A model generated the notes under the pieces. The model saw only the letters and a list, made by a program, of their open reading frames with translations, ran no database searches and had not been told where the DNA came from. This document shows positions 24,795 to 33,942 of a DNA stretch of 64,000 bases, in pieces (the first letter of the stretch is position 1; each line of letters starts with the position of its first letter). The DNA comes from Hyphomicrobiales bacterium (GTDB taxonomy: Bacteria; Pseudomonadota; Alphaproteobacteria; Rhizobiales; Rhizobiaceae): NCBI GenBank assembly GCA_900470155.1, contig UBZT01000009.1:62001-126000 (forward strand), given 5' to 3'. Position numbers and translations under genes: made by a program.

Positions 24795-25242
24795 GAGTCT
24801 CCTCCCTCACTGAAACGTTGCCGGAAAAATCTATGCGAAACGATATGAGGGCGCAACCGCAAGAACATGAAATTTATATTTTTCCGCATTATTCAATCAA
24901 AAGATGCGCTTGTCACTGTGATCTCAAGGCGCTTTGAGGATGCCATATGCTGCGAAGCAATAGAGATATTTGCTATGATTTCATTCATAAATGCCGAATT
25001 TAAGAGCTTTTTATGTGCTTTGCAGCAATTTCAACCGGAAAACCGGTGTTTCGAATGGGATTATGATCATCTTCATGCACAGGTTGCAGCCAGGGACGGC
25101 GGCCCGTAAGAATCCGCTCGACAAAGCAACTGTATCGTTACAGATTTCGCATCCACCGGACCTGTGAGAGGCGCGGTCCGGCGTGTTTGCAGCCCTTAAA
25201 AAGGCAACTATAAGCAAGGCTTACACGAATGGCAGGGGCACC
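24795..25242. promoter_or_regulatory. Divergent control region between the sugar operon and lacI-type regulator
   Basis: 448 bp without a supported gene. Bases 24867-25012 are clearly AT-rich compared with the rest of the window. Two GAAACG boxes (GAAACGTT at 24812-24819 and CGAAACGATA at 24836-24845) lie near the binding-protein start. GAAACG half-sites are typical of LacI-family operators, so they are candidate binding sites for the adjacent regulator. An 80-residue AT-rich ORF at 24867-25109 is not supported. Confidence 0.4.
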
Positions 25243-26277
25243 ATGACAGAGCAGCAAGGGCGCGGGATCATTGACCGCGCGACGGCGACCAAGGAGCGAC
25301 CTACGCTCAAGACGATCGCCTTCATGACCGGCCTTGGCATCACAACCGTTTCGAGAGCGCTGAAAGATGCGCCCGACATCGGTGCGGAGACCAAGGAGCG
25401 GGTCCGCATGGTGGCGCGGCAACTCGGTTACCAGCCGAACCGGGCCGGTGTCCGCCTGCGCACGGGTAAGACCAATGTCATTGCGCTGGTGCTCGGCATC
25501 GATGAAGAAATCCTCGGCTTTTCCAACCAGATGGTGGTCGGTATTTCCGAAGTCCTGTCCGGCACGCCCTATCACATCGTCGTCACCCCGCATGCCCATA
25601 CCAAGGATCCCATGCTGCCGGTGCGCTACATTCTTGAGACCGGATCGGCCGATGGCGTGATCATTTCGCGCACGGAACCTGAAGATGCCCGCGTGCAATT
25701 GTTGATCGAGCAGAACATGCCATTCGCCACCCACGGCCGGACGAACATGGGCGAGTTGCACCCATTTCACGATTTCGACAACGAGGCATTTGCCTATGGC
25801 GCAGTGGAGCGCCTAGTCAAAAAAGGACGCAGGCGCATTGCACTTTTGCCACCGCCGAACAAATTGACCTATAGCGAACACACCAAAAACGGTTTTCAGC
25901 GCGGCCTGAGGGATTTTGGCGCAGAAGAGGTTCCGCTCAACATCAACATCGATGCATCGCTGGCCGACATTCGCAACGCTGTCGAACGGTTGATGCGCGC
26001 GACCGATGCCCCGGATGGACTGATCACGGCATCGGGCAGCGCGGCAATTGCCGCCAATGCGGGCATCGAGGCGGCAGGCAAACATGTCGGACGCGAGCTT
26101 GATCTTGTTTCCAAGCAGGGCACGCCGATCCTCAGTTGGATCCGCCCGGAAATCATTACCGCCTATGAGGACGTGCGCCAGTCCGGTCGCGAACTCGCCA
26201 AGGCGGTCATCGCCCGGATCGACGGCGTCGAGCCGCAATTGCTGCAAAGCGTCAGCCAGCCGATCTGGGGCGATTGA
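25243..26277 (+). CDS. LacI-family transcriptional regulator of the sugar operon
   Basis: 344 residues from ATG 25243, behind AGGGG. The N-terminal HTH and hinge read PTLKTIAFMTGLGITTVSRA followed by LGYQPNRAGVRLRTGKTN. The rest (about 75-340) is a periplasmic-binding-protein-like sensor domain. It probably represses the divergent ABC/glycosidase operon and is released by a transported sugar or product. That role rests on position only. Confidence 0.88.
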   Translation: MTEQQGRGIIDRATATKERPTLKTIAFMTGLGITTVSRALKDAPDIGAETKERVRMVARQLGYQPNRAGVRLRTGKTNVIALVLGIDEEILGFSNQMVVGISEVLSGTPYHIVVTPHAHTKDPMLPVRYILETGSADGVIISRTEPEDARVQLLIEQNMPFATHGRTNMGELHPFHDFDNEAFAYGAVERLVKKGRRRIALLPPPNKLTYSEHTKNGFQRGLRDFGAEEVPLNINIDASLADIRNAVERLMRATDAPDGLITASGSAAIAANAGIEAAGKHVGRELDLVSKQGTPILSWIRPEIITAYEDVRQSGRELAKAVIARIDGVEPQLLQSVSQPIWGD

Positions 26278-26289
26278 GGTGCAATGCGC

Positions 26290-27474
26290 TCAGGCAGGCA
26301 GCGCCATCGCTTCCGGTGTCCACAGGGTGACGCGGTCGCGACCGCCGGCTTTCGACCGGTAGAGTGCTCGATCTGCGCACTTGAGTAATTCATCCGACGT
26401 CAAGGCGCATCCACTGGCAATGCCGATACTGACCGACACCGAGATCTCGCCGTCGTCGACCTTGAAACGCGCCTGACCGAGCACCCAGCGCAGGCGATTG
26501 CCAAAGGCCATGGCATCGACCTCGCCGGTGTCGGGCAGGAAAGCGGCGAACTCCTCGCCACCCAGGCGCGAGACCGCGCAGCCATCAGGCGCTTCACGCG
26601 ACAAAAGTGTGCTGAACGCCGACAGAACCATATCCCCCGCGGCATGGCCGTGCTGATCGTTGATGCGCTTGAAGTGATCGAGGTCCATGTACAGCAAGGC
26701 GCCGCGACCAAGATCCTCTGGCGTCAGCCTATCCAACGTTGAAAAGAAGGCCCGCCGATTGGCAAGACCTGTCAGTGCATCTGTTTCCGCAGCCTTCTTG
26801 TGTTCCCATTGCATCCTTTCCTTCATCAGAACGAAGAACGAAAAGCCCCCGACGATAATGTGCACGAAGAGTTCGAAGGTGATGACGCTGTACCAGAATG
26901 GTTGTAACACCCGCGTATCGCCACCGGCAACGACCGGCCAAAGAAAGGAAAACGGAATTCTGATCAGATAGATCGTGCCATGCAGAAAAAACCAGATCGC
27001 GACGACGAGGCGACTTGGCAGCGTCTCGCCCACCTTGTCTCTCCAGACTTCCCAGGCGATCAGCATCGAATAGACCGCGACCAGAACGGAATAGAGGCAG
27101 AGGCGGATATTGACGCTGTTGCCGATCTCGGCAAAGCCGGCCGTGAGCACGGTCCACAAAACCGGTCCGACGAAGGCCGCGACAATGTGCAACCGGCGCC
27201 CGTCGAACAACCGCAAACCCACCCAGACGAAAGCAAGCCCGGACAGTGCCAGGCTGTTGCCGAGCGAAATGGTCAGGAAGCTGTAGTTGCCCGTTCGCTG
27301 GGCGAGCAATATGAAACCGATCGCCGCCGTCAAGAACGACATCGACCACATCAACAGCTCGAAGCGATGCCGATCGCGAACCCAGTCCAGCGCAAAGAAG
27401 AAGCTGAAAACCAGGAGCGCGGCAAACGAGCCAAGCATGATGGTCGGAAGGTGAATTGCGGTCACGGAATGCAC
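26290..27474 (-). CDS. Membrane diguanylate cyclase (GGDEF)
   Basis: 394 residues. The first 215 or so hold about six to seven membrane helices of no named sensor family. Residues about 230-385 are a GGDEF domain with ADTALTGLANRR-like entry (ETDALTGLANRRAFFSTLDR) and an active-site motif GGEEF in SRLGGEEFAAFLPD, so c-di-GMP synthesis is expected. An allosteric RxxD is not obvious before the motif. It is monocistronic and converges with the LacI gene. Confidence 0.88.
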   Translation of the reverse strand: MHSVTAIHLPTIMLGSFAALLVFSFFFALDWVRDRHRFELLMWSMSFLTAAIGFILLAQRTGNYSFLTISLGNSLALSGLAFVWVGLRLFDGRRLHIVAAFVGPVLWTVLTAGFAEIGNSVNIRLCLYSVLVAVYSMLIAWEVWRDKVGETLPSRLVVAIWFFLHGTIYLIRIPFSFLWPVVAGGDTRVLQPFWYSVITFELFVHIIVGGFSFFVLMKERMQWEHKKAAETDALTGLANRRAFFSTLDRLTPEDLGRGALLYMDLDHFKRINDQHGHAAGDMVLSAFSTLLSREAPDGCAVSRLGGEEFAAFLPDTGEVDAMAFGNRLRWVLGQARFKVDDGEISVSVSIGIASGCALTSDELLKCADRALYRSKAGGRDRVTLWTPEAMALPA

Positions 27475-27626
27475 ACTCGATCAATTTTACCGAAGACCCC
27501 CACGTCCGCAGCTGCTCCAACCGTAGAAGCGAGCAGTTAATCGCTACATAATAGACCGGCGTATATTGCCCCCATAAAATGCATGGCAGCTATGCAATAC
27601 AACTGTCGCGCCCACCTCGACATGAA

Positions 27627-27650
27627 AAAGGCCCGGTTGTCCGGGCCTTT
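27627..27650 (-). terminator. Rho-independent terminator of gnd
   Basis: AAAGGCCCGG-TTGT-CCGGGCCTTT, a 10-bp perfect stem, 29 bp past the gnd stop, followed on the minus strand by a short T run. The A/T ends make it usable in both directions. The remaining 150 bp towards the GGDEF start show no gene. Confidence 0.85.
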
Positions 27651-27678
27651 CAAAAGCGAAGGAAAGAGCCCGAAAGGC

Positions 27679-29097
27679 TCAGGCGCCGCTGCCCCAGGGA
27701 CCGTGGTGAATGTCCTTGCCATCAATGCGGTCGAAGCCATGGGCACCGAAGAAGTCGCGCTGTGCCTGGATCAGGTTGGCCGTGCCGCGTGCCTGGGCAT
27801 AGGCATCGAAATAGGTCAACGCTGAGGCAAGTGCCGGAACCGGCAGGCCGGCGGTGACGGCAGCGGCGACGACGCGACGCAGCGATGGCAGGCTCTGCTT
27901 GACCATGGCCGAAAACGCCGGCGTGACGATCAGGTTGGCCGCATCGGGATTGGCGGTGAAGGCCTGGGTGATCTCGTCGAGGAACTGCGAGCGGATGATG
28001 CAGCCGGCACGCCAGATTTTGGCAATCGTCGGCATCGGCAGCGACCAGTTGAATTCCTTCGACGCTGCCGACATCACGGCAAAACCCTGGGCATATGCCG
28101 CGATCTTGGCGGCAAACAGCGCCAGCTCGAGATCGGTCTCGATCGCGCCACCCTCAAGCTTGAACACACGGGCCGGGTTGCCGAAGATCTTCTGCGCCGC
28201 TTCGCGTTCTTCCTTGACGGAAGACAGGCTGCGGGCGGCAACGGCGGCTTCGATCGCGGTTGCCGGAATGCCCATCTGCTGGGCTTCGATGACCGACCAC
28301 TTGCCCGTGCCCTTCTGTCCGGCCTTGTCGAGGATCACGTCGACGATCGGCGCGCCGCTTTCCGGGTCGGCGGCAGCCAGCACCTTCTCGGTGATCTCGA
28401 TCAGGTAGGAATTGAGGCGGCCCTTGTTCCAGGCACCGAACATATTGCCGATTTCGCCGGCCTTCTTGCCGAGACCGTCGCGCAGGATGCCGTAGATTTC
28501 GGCGATCATCTGCATGTCGGCATATTCGATACCGTTGTGGATCGTCTTGACGAAGTGACCGGCGCCATCGGTGCCGAGCCAGGCGACGCACGGGTCGTTG
28601 TCATATTTTGCGGCAATCGAGGTCAGCACCGGCTCGACGCGCTTCCAGCTTTCTTCAGTACCGCCGACCATGATCGACGGGCCATGACGCGCGCCCTCTT
28701 CACCGCCGGAGACACCCATGCCGATGAAGGTGAAGTCGGTGGTATCCAGACGGGCGAAACGCGCGACCGTGTCGCGGAAATTGGCATTGCCGGCGTCGAT
28801 CATGATGTCGTTCTTCGACAGATACGGCATCAGCGCATCGATCTGCTGGTCAACGGCCTCGCCGGCCTTGATCATGATGATGATCGGCCGTGGCGGGCGG
28901 ATCGCGGCAACGAATTCTTCGATCGTATGGCACCCGATGATCCGGTCGGCCAGAGGACCAGCCTCGCCGAGGAACTCGTCGGTACGTGCCGTCGTCCGGT
29001 TGAAGACCGCGATACGATTGCCCTTTTCGGCAATGTTAAGCGCAAGATTGGAGCCCATGACTCCGAGACCGATCAGTCCGATTTCCGCCTGCTGCAC
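27679..29097 (-). CDS. gnd: 6-phosphogluconate dehydrogenase (decarboxylating)
   Basis: 472 residues from GTG 29097, chosen because GGAGG lies about 8 bp upstream and because VQQAEIGLIGLGVMGSNLAL then starts the Rossmann fold as in the family. An ATG frame start at 29145 would add 16 non-conserved residues. It converts 6-phosphogluconate to ribulose 5-phosphate, CO2 and NADPH. The active-site block is GVSGGEEGARHGPS, followed by the Lys/His/Asn block GAGHFVKTIHNGIEYADMQ. The length fits the long (tetradecameric-helix) 6PGD class. A dyad element lies in its promoter. Confidence 0.95.
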   Translation of the reverse strand: MQQAEIGLIGLGVMGSNLALNIAEKGNRIAVFNRTTARTDEFLGEAGPLADRIIGCHTIEEFVAAIRPPRPIIIMIKAGEAVDQQIDALMPYLSKNDIMIDAGNANFRDTVARFARLDTTDFTFIGMGVSGGEEGARHGPSIMVGGTEESWKRVEPVLTSIAAKYDNDPCVAWLGTDGAGHFVKTIHNGIEYADMQMIAEIYGILRDGLGKKAGEIGNMFGAWNKGRLNSYLIEITEKVLAAADPESGAPIVDVILDKAGQKGTGKWSVIEAQQMGIPATAIEAAVAARSLSSVKEEREAAQKIFGNPARVFKLEGGAIETDLELALFAAKIAAYAQGFAVMSAASKEFNWSLPMPTIAKIWRAGCIIRSQFLDEITQAFTANPDAANLIVTPAFSAMVKQSLPSLRRVVAAAVTAGLPVPALASALTYFDAYAQARGTANLIQAQRDFFGAHGFDRIDGKDIHHGPWGSGA

Positions 29098-29189
29098 GAC
29101 AAAGACCTCCGCATGCAAATCGATTAAGGAGGGCTTTTCTCGCATTCTCCGGCGTCAGCGGCAAGGCAGAATTTGATCAATCGGTAAAG

Positions 29190-29206
29190 ATGATTACGGT
29201 AATCAT
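29190..29206. promoter_or_regulatory. 17-bp perfect dyad ATGATTAC-G-GTAATCAT upstream of gnd
   Basis: It lies 93 bp before the gnd start and 12 bp after the ccoS stop. It is AT-rich with no T run, so it is more like an operator than a terminator. The regulator is unknown. Confidence 0.45.
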
Positions 29207-29217
29207 GTTAATGGTCA

Positions 29218-29373
29218 TCATGTCGCAGGATGATCGTCATCGTCGGTGATCACCCGCCAGGCTGCACCGTCGAGATCCTCATACTGGCCGCTCTTCAGCG
29301 CCCAGAGGAAGGCATAGAGCCCGAGCCCGCCGAGGAACAATGCGATCGGTATGAGGAAAATCAGCATATTCAT
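29218..29373 (-). CDS. ccoS: Cytochrome cbb3 oxidase maturation protein CcoS (FixS)
   Basis: 51 residues, too short for many gene finders. One N-terminal membrane helix (MNMLIFLIPIALFLGGLGLY) is followed by AFLWALKSGQYEDLDGAAWR, the diagnostic CcoS motif, and an acidic tail with four Asp. CcoS is needed to insert heme and Cu into the cbb3 oxidase core in the inner membrane. It overlaps the ccoI stop by 4 bp (ATGA). Confidence 0.93.
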   Translation of the reverse strand: MNMLIFLIPIALFLGGLGLYAFLWALKSGQYEDLDGAAWRVITDDDDHPAT

Positions 29374-31679
29374 GCGGCAAGCCTCTCATTCGGCGCAGGA
29401 ATGCGAGCTTTGGCCAGGGTGTCACCGACAACCGCCAGCTCCGCTTTCATCGTAAGGCGATTGAGGCGCAAGGCATTGGCGACCACGATCAGCGACGAAG
29501 TCGACATGGCAATCGATGCGATCAACGGCGTGGCGTAGCCGAGAAGCGCAATGGGCACGGCAATCACGTTGTAGCCGATCGCCAACACGAAATTCTCGCG
29601 GATCAGGCGACCGGCGCGGCGCGATGCCTCGATGGCGAACGGCACGGCGTCCAGGCCATCGCGCATGAAGACGAAATCCGCAGCCTGGCGTCCGACATCG
29701 GCCGCCGTTGCCGGCGCCATCGACACATGCGCGGCAGCCAGCGCCGGCGCATCATTGATGCCGTCGCCGACCATCAGCAGGCGGTGCCCATTGTCGGCTG
29801 CGAACGCGCAGGCCTCGGCCTTTTCCCGCGGCGACAGTTCGGCCCGCCAGCGTTCGATGCCGAGCTGGGCCGCCAGCCGCGCTACCACCGGCGCGCAATC
29901 GCCGGACAGGATGCCGAGCGTCAGGCCGGAAACCTTCAGGCTGTGGATCGCGGCCTCGGCGCGCGGCCGCAGCATGTCCTCGAAATGGAAGGTGCCGATA
30001 TCAACGCCGTTCAGGGAGAGTACCACCTCGGAATAGACATTGGCCTCGTCCTGCTCCGCCGTATCGGCGCAGGCGAAGCGCCGGTTGCCAAGCCGGTATA
30101 GGCCGGACGTATTCCGGGCCTCGACACCAGAACCCGGCACTTCGCGGACCGATGAAAAGCCGAGCGGCTGGCCGCCATAGGCGTTCCACAGCGCCTGCGA
30201 CAGCGGATGACGTGAGTGGGCGGCAAGCCCGGCCGCGATGGCAAACACAGCCGGATCGATCCGGTTGCCGTCAATCAGCCGCGGGCGCCCGAGCGTCAGC
30301 GTTCCGGTCTTGTCGAAGGCAACCATGTCGATTTCGGCCAACCGCTCCATCGCTGACCCGTCCTTGACCATGATGCCCGCCTTGAACAGGCGGCCGGCCG
30401 CGACAACCTGGACAACCGGCACAGCAAGGCCGAGCGCGCAGGGGCAGGTGATGATCAGCACGGCGATCGCCACCATCATCGCATGTTTCCAGTCGCCGTC
30501 GTAAAGGCCCCAGGTGACGAAGGCGGCAATCGCCAGGAAGTGCACGGCCGGTGAGTAGTAACGCGCAGCCCGGTCGGCGACTCGGCGATAGCGCGCCCTG
30601 CCCCCTTCGGCGGCCTCCATCAGATGGATGATTTCCGACAGGAAGGAATTCTGCGCCGTGGCCGTTGCCTCGATGGTCAGCGACCCGGTCAGGCTCAATG
30701 TCCCGGCCTGGACGTCAGCACCCGGACGAATGGAAACGGGGGCGCTTTCACCGTTGACGATCGACATGTCGAGATCGGTCTCGCCGGCAATGACCAGGCC
30801 ATCGACCGGAATGCGATCGCCGGCGGCAATCACCACATGGTCACCGACACGAATATCTTCGACCGGCCGGTAGTCGCGGGTTCCATTGGCATCGACCACC
30901 ATGGCACCCCGCGGACTGAGACGCGCCAGGCCGCTGATCGCCGAACGTGCGCGGTCGCGCATGATGTGATCGAGCGTGCGACCGATCAGCAGGAAAAACA
31001 GCAGCGATGCCGTTGCATCGAAATAGGCATGTTCGCCGTGATGGATCGTCTCCCAGATCGATGCGAAATAGGACAGCGTGATGCCGATCGCGATTGGTAC
31101 GTCCATATTGGTGCGGCCGTGTTTCAGCGCATTCCAGGCCGACTGATAGAAGAACCGGCCGGCATAGATCAGTGCAGGTGCGGCGATTAGGCCGGAGATC
31201 CAGTGGAACAGATCGCGTGTCGAGGCATCCGCGCCGGACCAGACCGAGACCGACAGCAGCATGATATTGGTCGCCGCGAAACCCGACACGGCAACGGCCC
31301 GGATCAACTGGTTGCGCAGCGCATCGGAGGCTTCTTCCGCGGCCGTGAACAGATGTGAATCATAGCCGGTGGCGGCGATTGCCCGGGCAAGCCGAACAGG
31401 ATCGGTCTCGATACCGTCGACCGTCTCGCGCCAGACGATCGAGACCCGCTTGGTCGAGAGGTTTACCCGCGCCCGCTCGACCTCCGGCAAAGCCTTGAGC
31501 GCACGTTCCACCGTCGTGATGCAGGTGCCGCAATGCACGGCCGGGACGCTCAGATCGACCTGGAAAAGCCCCGGCCCAACCGCGCGGCTCGACATCTTCA
31601 TTTCCTCGGCCGAGGGCAAGGTGTGCCCTGCCCGTTCGATGTCGAGCGCACCCTCTGTTCCTGCCGCACAGCAGCTCAT
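29370..31679 (-). CDS. ccoI: Copper-transporting P-type ATPase CcoI (FixI)
   Basis: 769 residues. A heavy-metal-binding domain with CxxC (VHCGTCITTVERAL, about 49-62) is followed by eight membrane helices with the CPC motif (ITCPCALGLAVP), the phosphorylation motif FDKTGTLTLG and the hinge GDGINDAPALAAA. CcoI exports Cu to supply CuB of the cbb3 oxidase. An N-terminal SCCAAG adds another Cys pair. It lies in the ccoGHIS operon, 2 bp after ccoH. Confidence 0.95.
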   Translation of the reverse strand: MSCCAAGTEGALDIERAGHTLPSAEEMKMSSRAVGPGLFQVDLSVPAVHCGTCITTVERALKALPEVERARVNLSTKRVSIVWRETVDGIETDPVRLARAIAATGYDSHLFTAAEEASDALRNQLIRAVAVSGFAATNIMLLSVSVWSGADASTRDLFHWISGLIAAPALIYAGRFFYQSAWNALKHGRTNMDVPIAIGITLSYFASIWETIHHGEHAYFDATASLLFFLLIGRTLDHIMRDRARSAISGLARLSPRGAMVVDANGTRDYRPVEDIRVGDHVVIAAGDRIPVDGLVIAGETDLDMSIVNGESAPVSIRPGADVQAGTLSLTGSLTIEATATAQNSFLSEIIHLMEAAEGGRARYRRVADRAARYYSPAVHFLAIAAFVTWGLYDGDWKHAMMVAIAVLIITCPCALGLAVPVVQVVAAGRLFKAGIMVKDGSAMERLAEIDMVAFDKTGTLTLGRPRLIDGNRIDPAVFAIAAGLAAHSRHPLSQALWNAYGGQPLGFSSVREVPGSGVEARNTSGLYRLGNRRFACADTAEQDEANVYSEVVLSLNGVDIGTFHFEDMLRPRAEAAIHSLKVSGLTLGILSGDCAPVVARLAAQLGIERWRAELSPREKAEACAFAADNGHRLLMVGDGINDAPALAAAHVSMAPATAADVGRQAADFVFMRDGLDAVPFAIEASRRAGRLIRENFVLAIGYNVIAVPIALLGYATPLIASIAMSTSSLIVVANALRLNRLTMKAELAVVGDTLAKARIPAPNERLAA

Positions 31680-31681
31680 GG

Positions 31682-32170
31682 TTATTCTCCTGCAATCGCG
31701 ATGCGATTGGCTTCATGCATGATGGTCTTGCCGCCCTGTATGGCGATCATCTCGACGATCCAGTTGCCGGCCAGAACCTCGTGCTCTGCGACATAGAGAC
31801 CGTTGCCGGCCGGTGTCAGAGCCAACTGGAAATCCTGATGTTCGCCGACCGGCCGCTTGAAATGTGCCGTCACACTGTCGGCCACGACAGGCTTTTCGCC
31901 GGGAAGGCGCAAGCGGTAGCGAATGGCCATGCCGTCCACCTCAAGCTGCCCCTTGATGCCGGTGGCCAGCATCTCGCGGATGGCAGTCGTCTTGCCATTG
32001 AACTGCTGGCTGGCGACATAGGTGTTCTTAACCACCAGCCCGCTCCAGGTGGAGGTGGCAAAATAGGCCATGGTAAAGTTCACGGTGATGATCGTGCCGA
32101 AGAAAAGCACCATGGCAGCCAGCATATGCCATCCGGTGAAAGTGAAGGTCTTGATCGTTTTCTGGCTCAT
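31682..32170 (-). CDS. ccoH: Cytochrome cbb3 oxidase assembly protein CcoH (FixH)
   Basis: 162 residues. One N-terminal membrane helix (FTGWHMLAAMVLFFGTIITV, about 11-30) is followed by a periplasmic domain with the FixH-family pattern FNAxMAYFATSTWSGLVVKN-like (VNFTMAYFATSTWSGLVV) and VASQQFN. It is required for cbb3 assembly. It overlaps the ccoG stop by 4 bp. Confidence 0.93.
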   Translation of the reverse strand: MSQKTIKTFTFTGWHMLAAMVLFFGTIITVNFTMAYFATSTWSGLVVKNTYVASQQFNGKTTAIREMLATGIKGQLEVDGMAIRYRLRLPGEKPVVADSVTAHFKRPVGEHQDFQLALTPAGNGLYVAEHEVLAGNWIVEMIAIQGGKTIMHEANRIAIAGE

Positions 32171-33747
32171 TTCTTCGCTCCCGGCGCATTGAAGACAGCG
32201 GTATAGGTATCCTGCTCGGTACTTGCGGTATCCTTGGCAATGAACTGGACATTCTCGGCATCGCTGGCGATCTTGTCGCCCGGCATGGTCACGAAGACTT
32301 TCAGAGTGGTCGCCTCGTCCGGTTCGACCGAAACGGTGAACGACCGACCCGGTGCCTCGTTGATGCCGTTGATCTTCATCACCGCGTCGGGCAGTCCGTC
32401 CAGCGAAACAATGATATCACGCGGCTGGGCGATCATGTTGAGAATCCGGATCGTATAGCCGTTGCGGATCGAGCCGTCGGATTCCAGCACATATTGCGGG
32501 TTCCGGTCATGCAGGACATTGAGTTCGAGGCGGTCGCGACCGAGCAGCGTGACGACCAGGCCAACGCCGACGGCACTCCAGACAAACATGTAGAGCAGCG
32601 TCCGCGGCCGGAAAATCACCCGCCAGTCGAAATGGCGGACCTTGTCGCTGAACGAACCGTCCGGATTGCGCACCCGTGCCGGCTCGATCACCGTCAAACC
32701 ATCATTGGTCGCCAGCGCCATGTTCGACTGGTATTCTTCGAGCGTCGCATAGGCGATCAAGCCGCGCGGCTTGCCAACCTTGTCCATCACGCCGTCGCAG
32801 GCATCGATGCAAAGCGCGCAGGTAATGCATTCCAACTGCTGTCCGTCGCGGATATCGATGCCCATGGGACAGACGGCGACGCAGGCATTGCAATCGACGC
32901 AATCGCCGATCGGCTCGCCGGCGGCGGCCGCCTTCTTGGCGTGGCGCGTGCGCGGTTCGCCGCGCCAGTCGTTATAGGTGACGACCAGCGATTTCTCGTC
33001 GAGCATGGCCGCCTGGATGCGTGGCCACGGGCACATGTAGATGCAGACCTGTTCGCGCATCAGCCCGCCGAACACATAGGTCGTGGCGGTCAGCACGGCG
33101 ACGGTCATATAGGCAACCGGCTCGGCGCGGCCAGCGACAAAATCCATGGCAAGCGACGGAGCGTCGGCGAAATAGAAGATCCAGGCACCCCCGGTTAGCA
33201 CGCCGATCAGCACCCAGATCGCATGCTTGGAAACCCGTTTCCAGATCTTCGACAGGCTCCAGGGCGCACTTTCCAGCTTGATCCGGGCGTTTCGATCGCC
33301 CTCGATGAAGCGCTCGACCACGAGGAACAGATCGACCCAGACCGTCTGCGGACAGGTATAGCCGCACCAGGCGCGACCGACCGCAGAGGTGATCAGGAAC
33401 AGCCCGAACCCGGCCATCACCAACAGGCCGGCGACGTAGAAGAATTCCTGCGGCCAAATCTCGATGAAGAAGAAGTAGAAACGCCGGTGGGCGAGATCGA
33501 TCAGCACCGCCTGGTCCGGCGCATAGGCACCGCGGTCCCAGCGCAGCCAGGGCGTCAGGTAGTAGATGCCAAGCGTGATCGCCATGACGATCCACTTGAA
33601 ACGGCGAAACTGGCCCTCGGCGCGCTTGGGAAAGATCTTCTTGCGCGCCTCGTAAAGCGGGCCGCGCAGTTTGGCCGACATCACCGCCTCAGCTTCGTGT
33701 CTCTCGACCTCGCCGCCATTGGCGACTTGTTTCTGATCGGCAAACAT
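32167..33747 (-). CDS. ccoG: Cytochrome cbb3 oxidase accessory protein CcoG (FixG), polyferredoxin
   Basis: 526 residues with about five membrane helices and two ferredoxin-type [4Fe-4S] motifs, CVDCNACVAVCP and CITCALCIDACD (about 265-305), plus C-terminal FixG Ig-like domain (about 400-520). CcoG is a membrane cupric reductase that provides Cu(I) during oxidase assembly. An alternative start at a Met in AEAVMSAKLRGPLYEARKKI would remove about 22 residues. A FixK/FNR box lies 62-75 bp upstream. Confidence 0.95.
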   Translation of the reverse strand: MFADQKQVANGGEVERHEAEAVMSAKLRGPLYEARKKIFPKRAEGQFRRFKWIVMAITLGIYYLTPWLRWDRGAYAPDQAVLIDLAHRRFYFFFIEIWPQEFFYVAGLLVMAGFGLFLITSAVGRAWCGYTCPQTVWVDLFLVVERFIEGDRNARIKLESAPWSLSKIWKRVSKHAIWVLIGVLTGGAWIFYFADAPSLAMDFVAGRAEPVAYMTVAVLTATTYVFGGLMREQVCIYMCPWPRIQAAMLDEKSLVVTYNDWRGEPRTRHAKKAAAAGEPIGDCVDCNACVAVCPMGIDIRDGQQLECITCALCIDACDGVMDKVGKPRGLIAYATLEEYQSNMALATNDGLTVIEPARVRNPDGSFSDKVRHFDWRVIFRPRTLLYMFVWSAVGVGLVVTLLGRDRLELNVLHDRNPQYVLESDGSIRNGYTIRILNMIAQPRDIIVSLDGLPDAVMKINGINEAPGRSFTVSVEPDEATTLKVFVTMPGDKIASDAENVQFIAKDTASTEQDTYTAVFNAPGAKK

Positions 33748-33808
33748 ATTCGTGGCACCCGCACCTGTTTCTGATGCTTGCTTGTCCCATCTGGTGGTTC
33801 AACCCGCC

Positions 33809-33822
33809 TTGACTTAAGTCAA
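33809..33822. promoter_or_regulatory. FNR/FixK anaerobox upstream of ccoG
   Basis: TTGACTTAAGTCAA, a perfect palindrome matching the TTGAY-N4-RTCAA consensus of FNR/FixK sites, extended by one pair on each side. Its centre is about 68 bp upstream of the ccoG start codon. Confidence 0.8.
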
Positions 33823-33878
33823 GCAGCGGCGAAGCGTCGCAAGGCACTGAGCTTGCTCTGTTCCAGCCAGGGAGGCGC

Positions 33879-33907
33879 AAAAATGGCCGCATCCGGGGAT
33901 GCGGCCA
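33879..33907 (-). terminator. Rho-independent terminator of ccoNOQP
   Basis: On the minus strand TGGCCGCATCC-CC-GGATGCGGCCA gives an 11-bp perfect stem followed directly by five T residues, 36 bp past the ccoP stop. It separates ccoNOQP from ccoGHIS, so the two are separate transcription units, each with its own anaerobox. Confidence 0.9.
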
Positions 33908-33942
33908 GTCTTGCAACAGACTTGTGTCGTTCGATCAGACCG

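Noticed and set aside
24867..25109. An 80-residue ORF in the AT-rich divergent promoter
   Set aside because: No ribosome site and no recognisable fold. AT-rich DNA in a control region explains the open frame and its hydrophobic residues.
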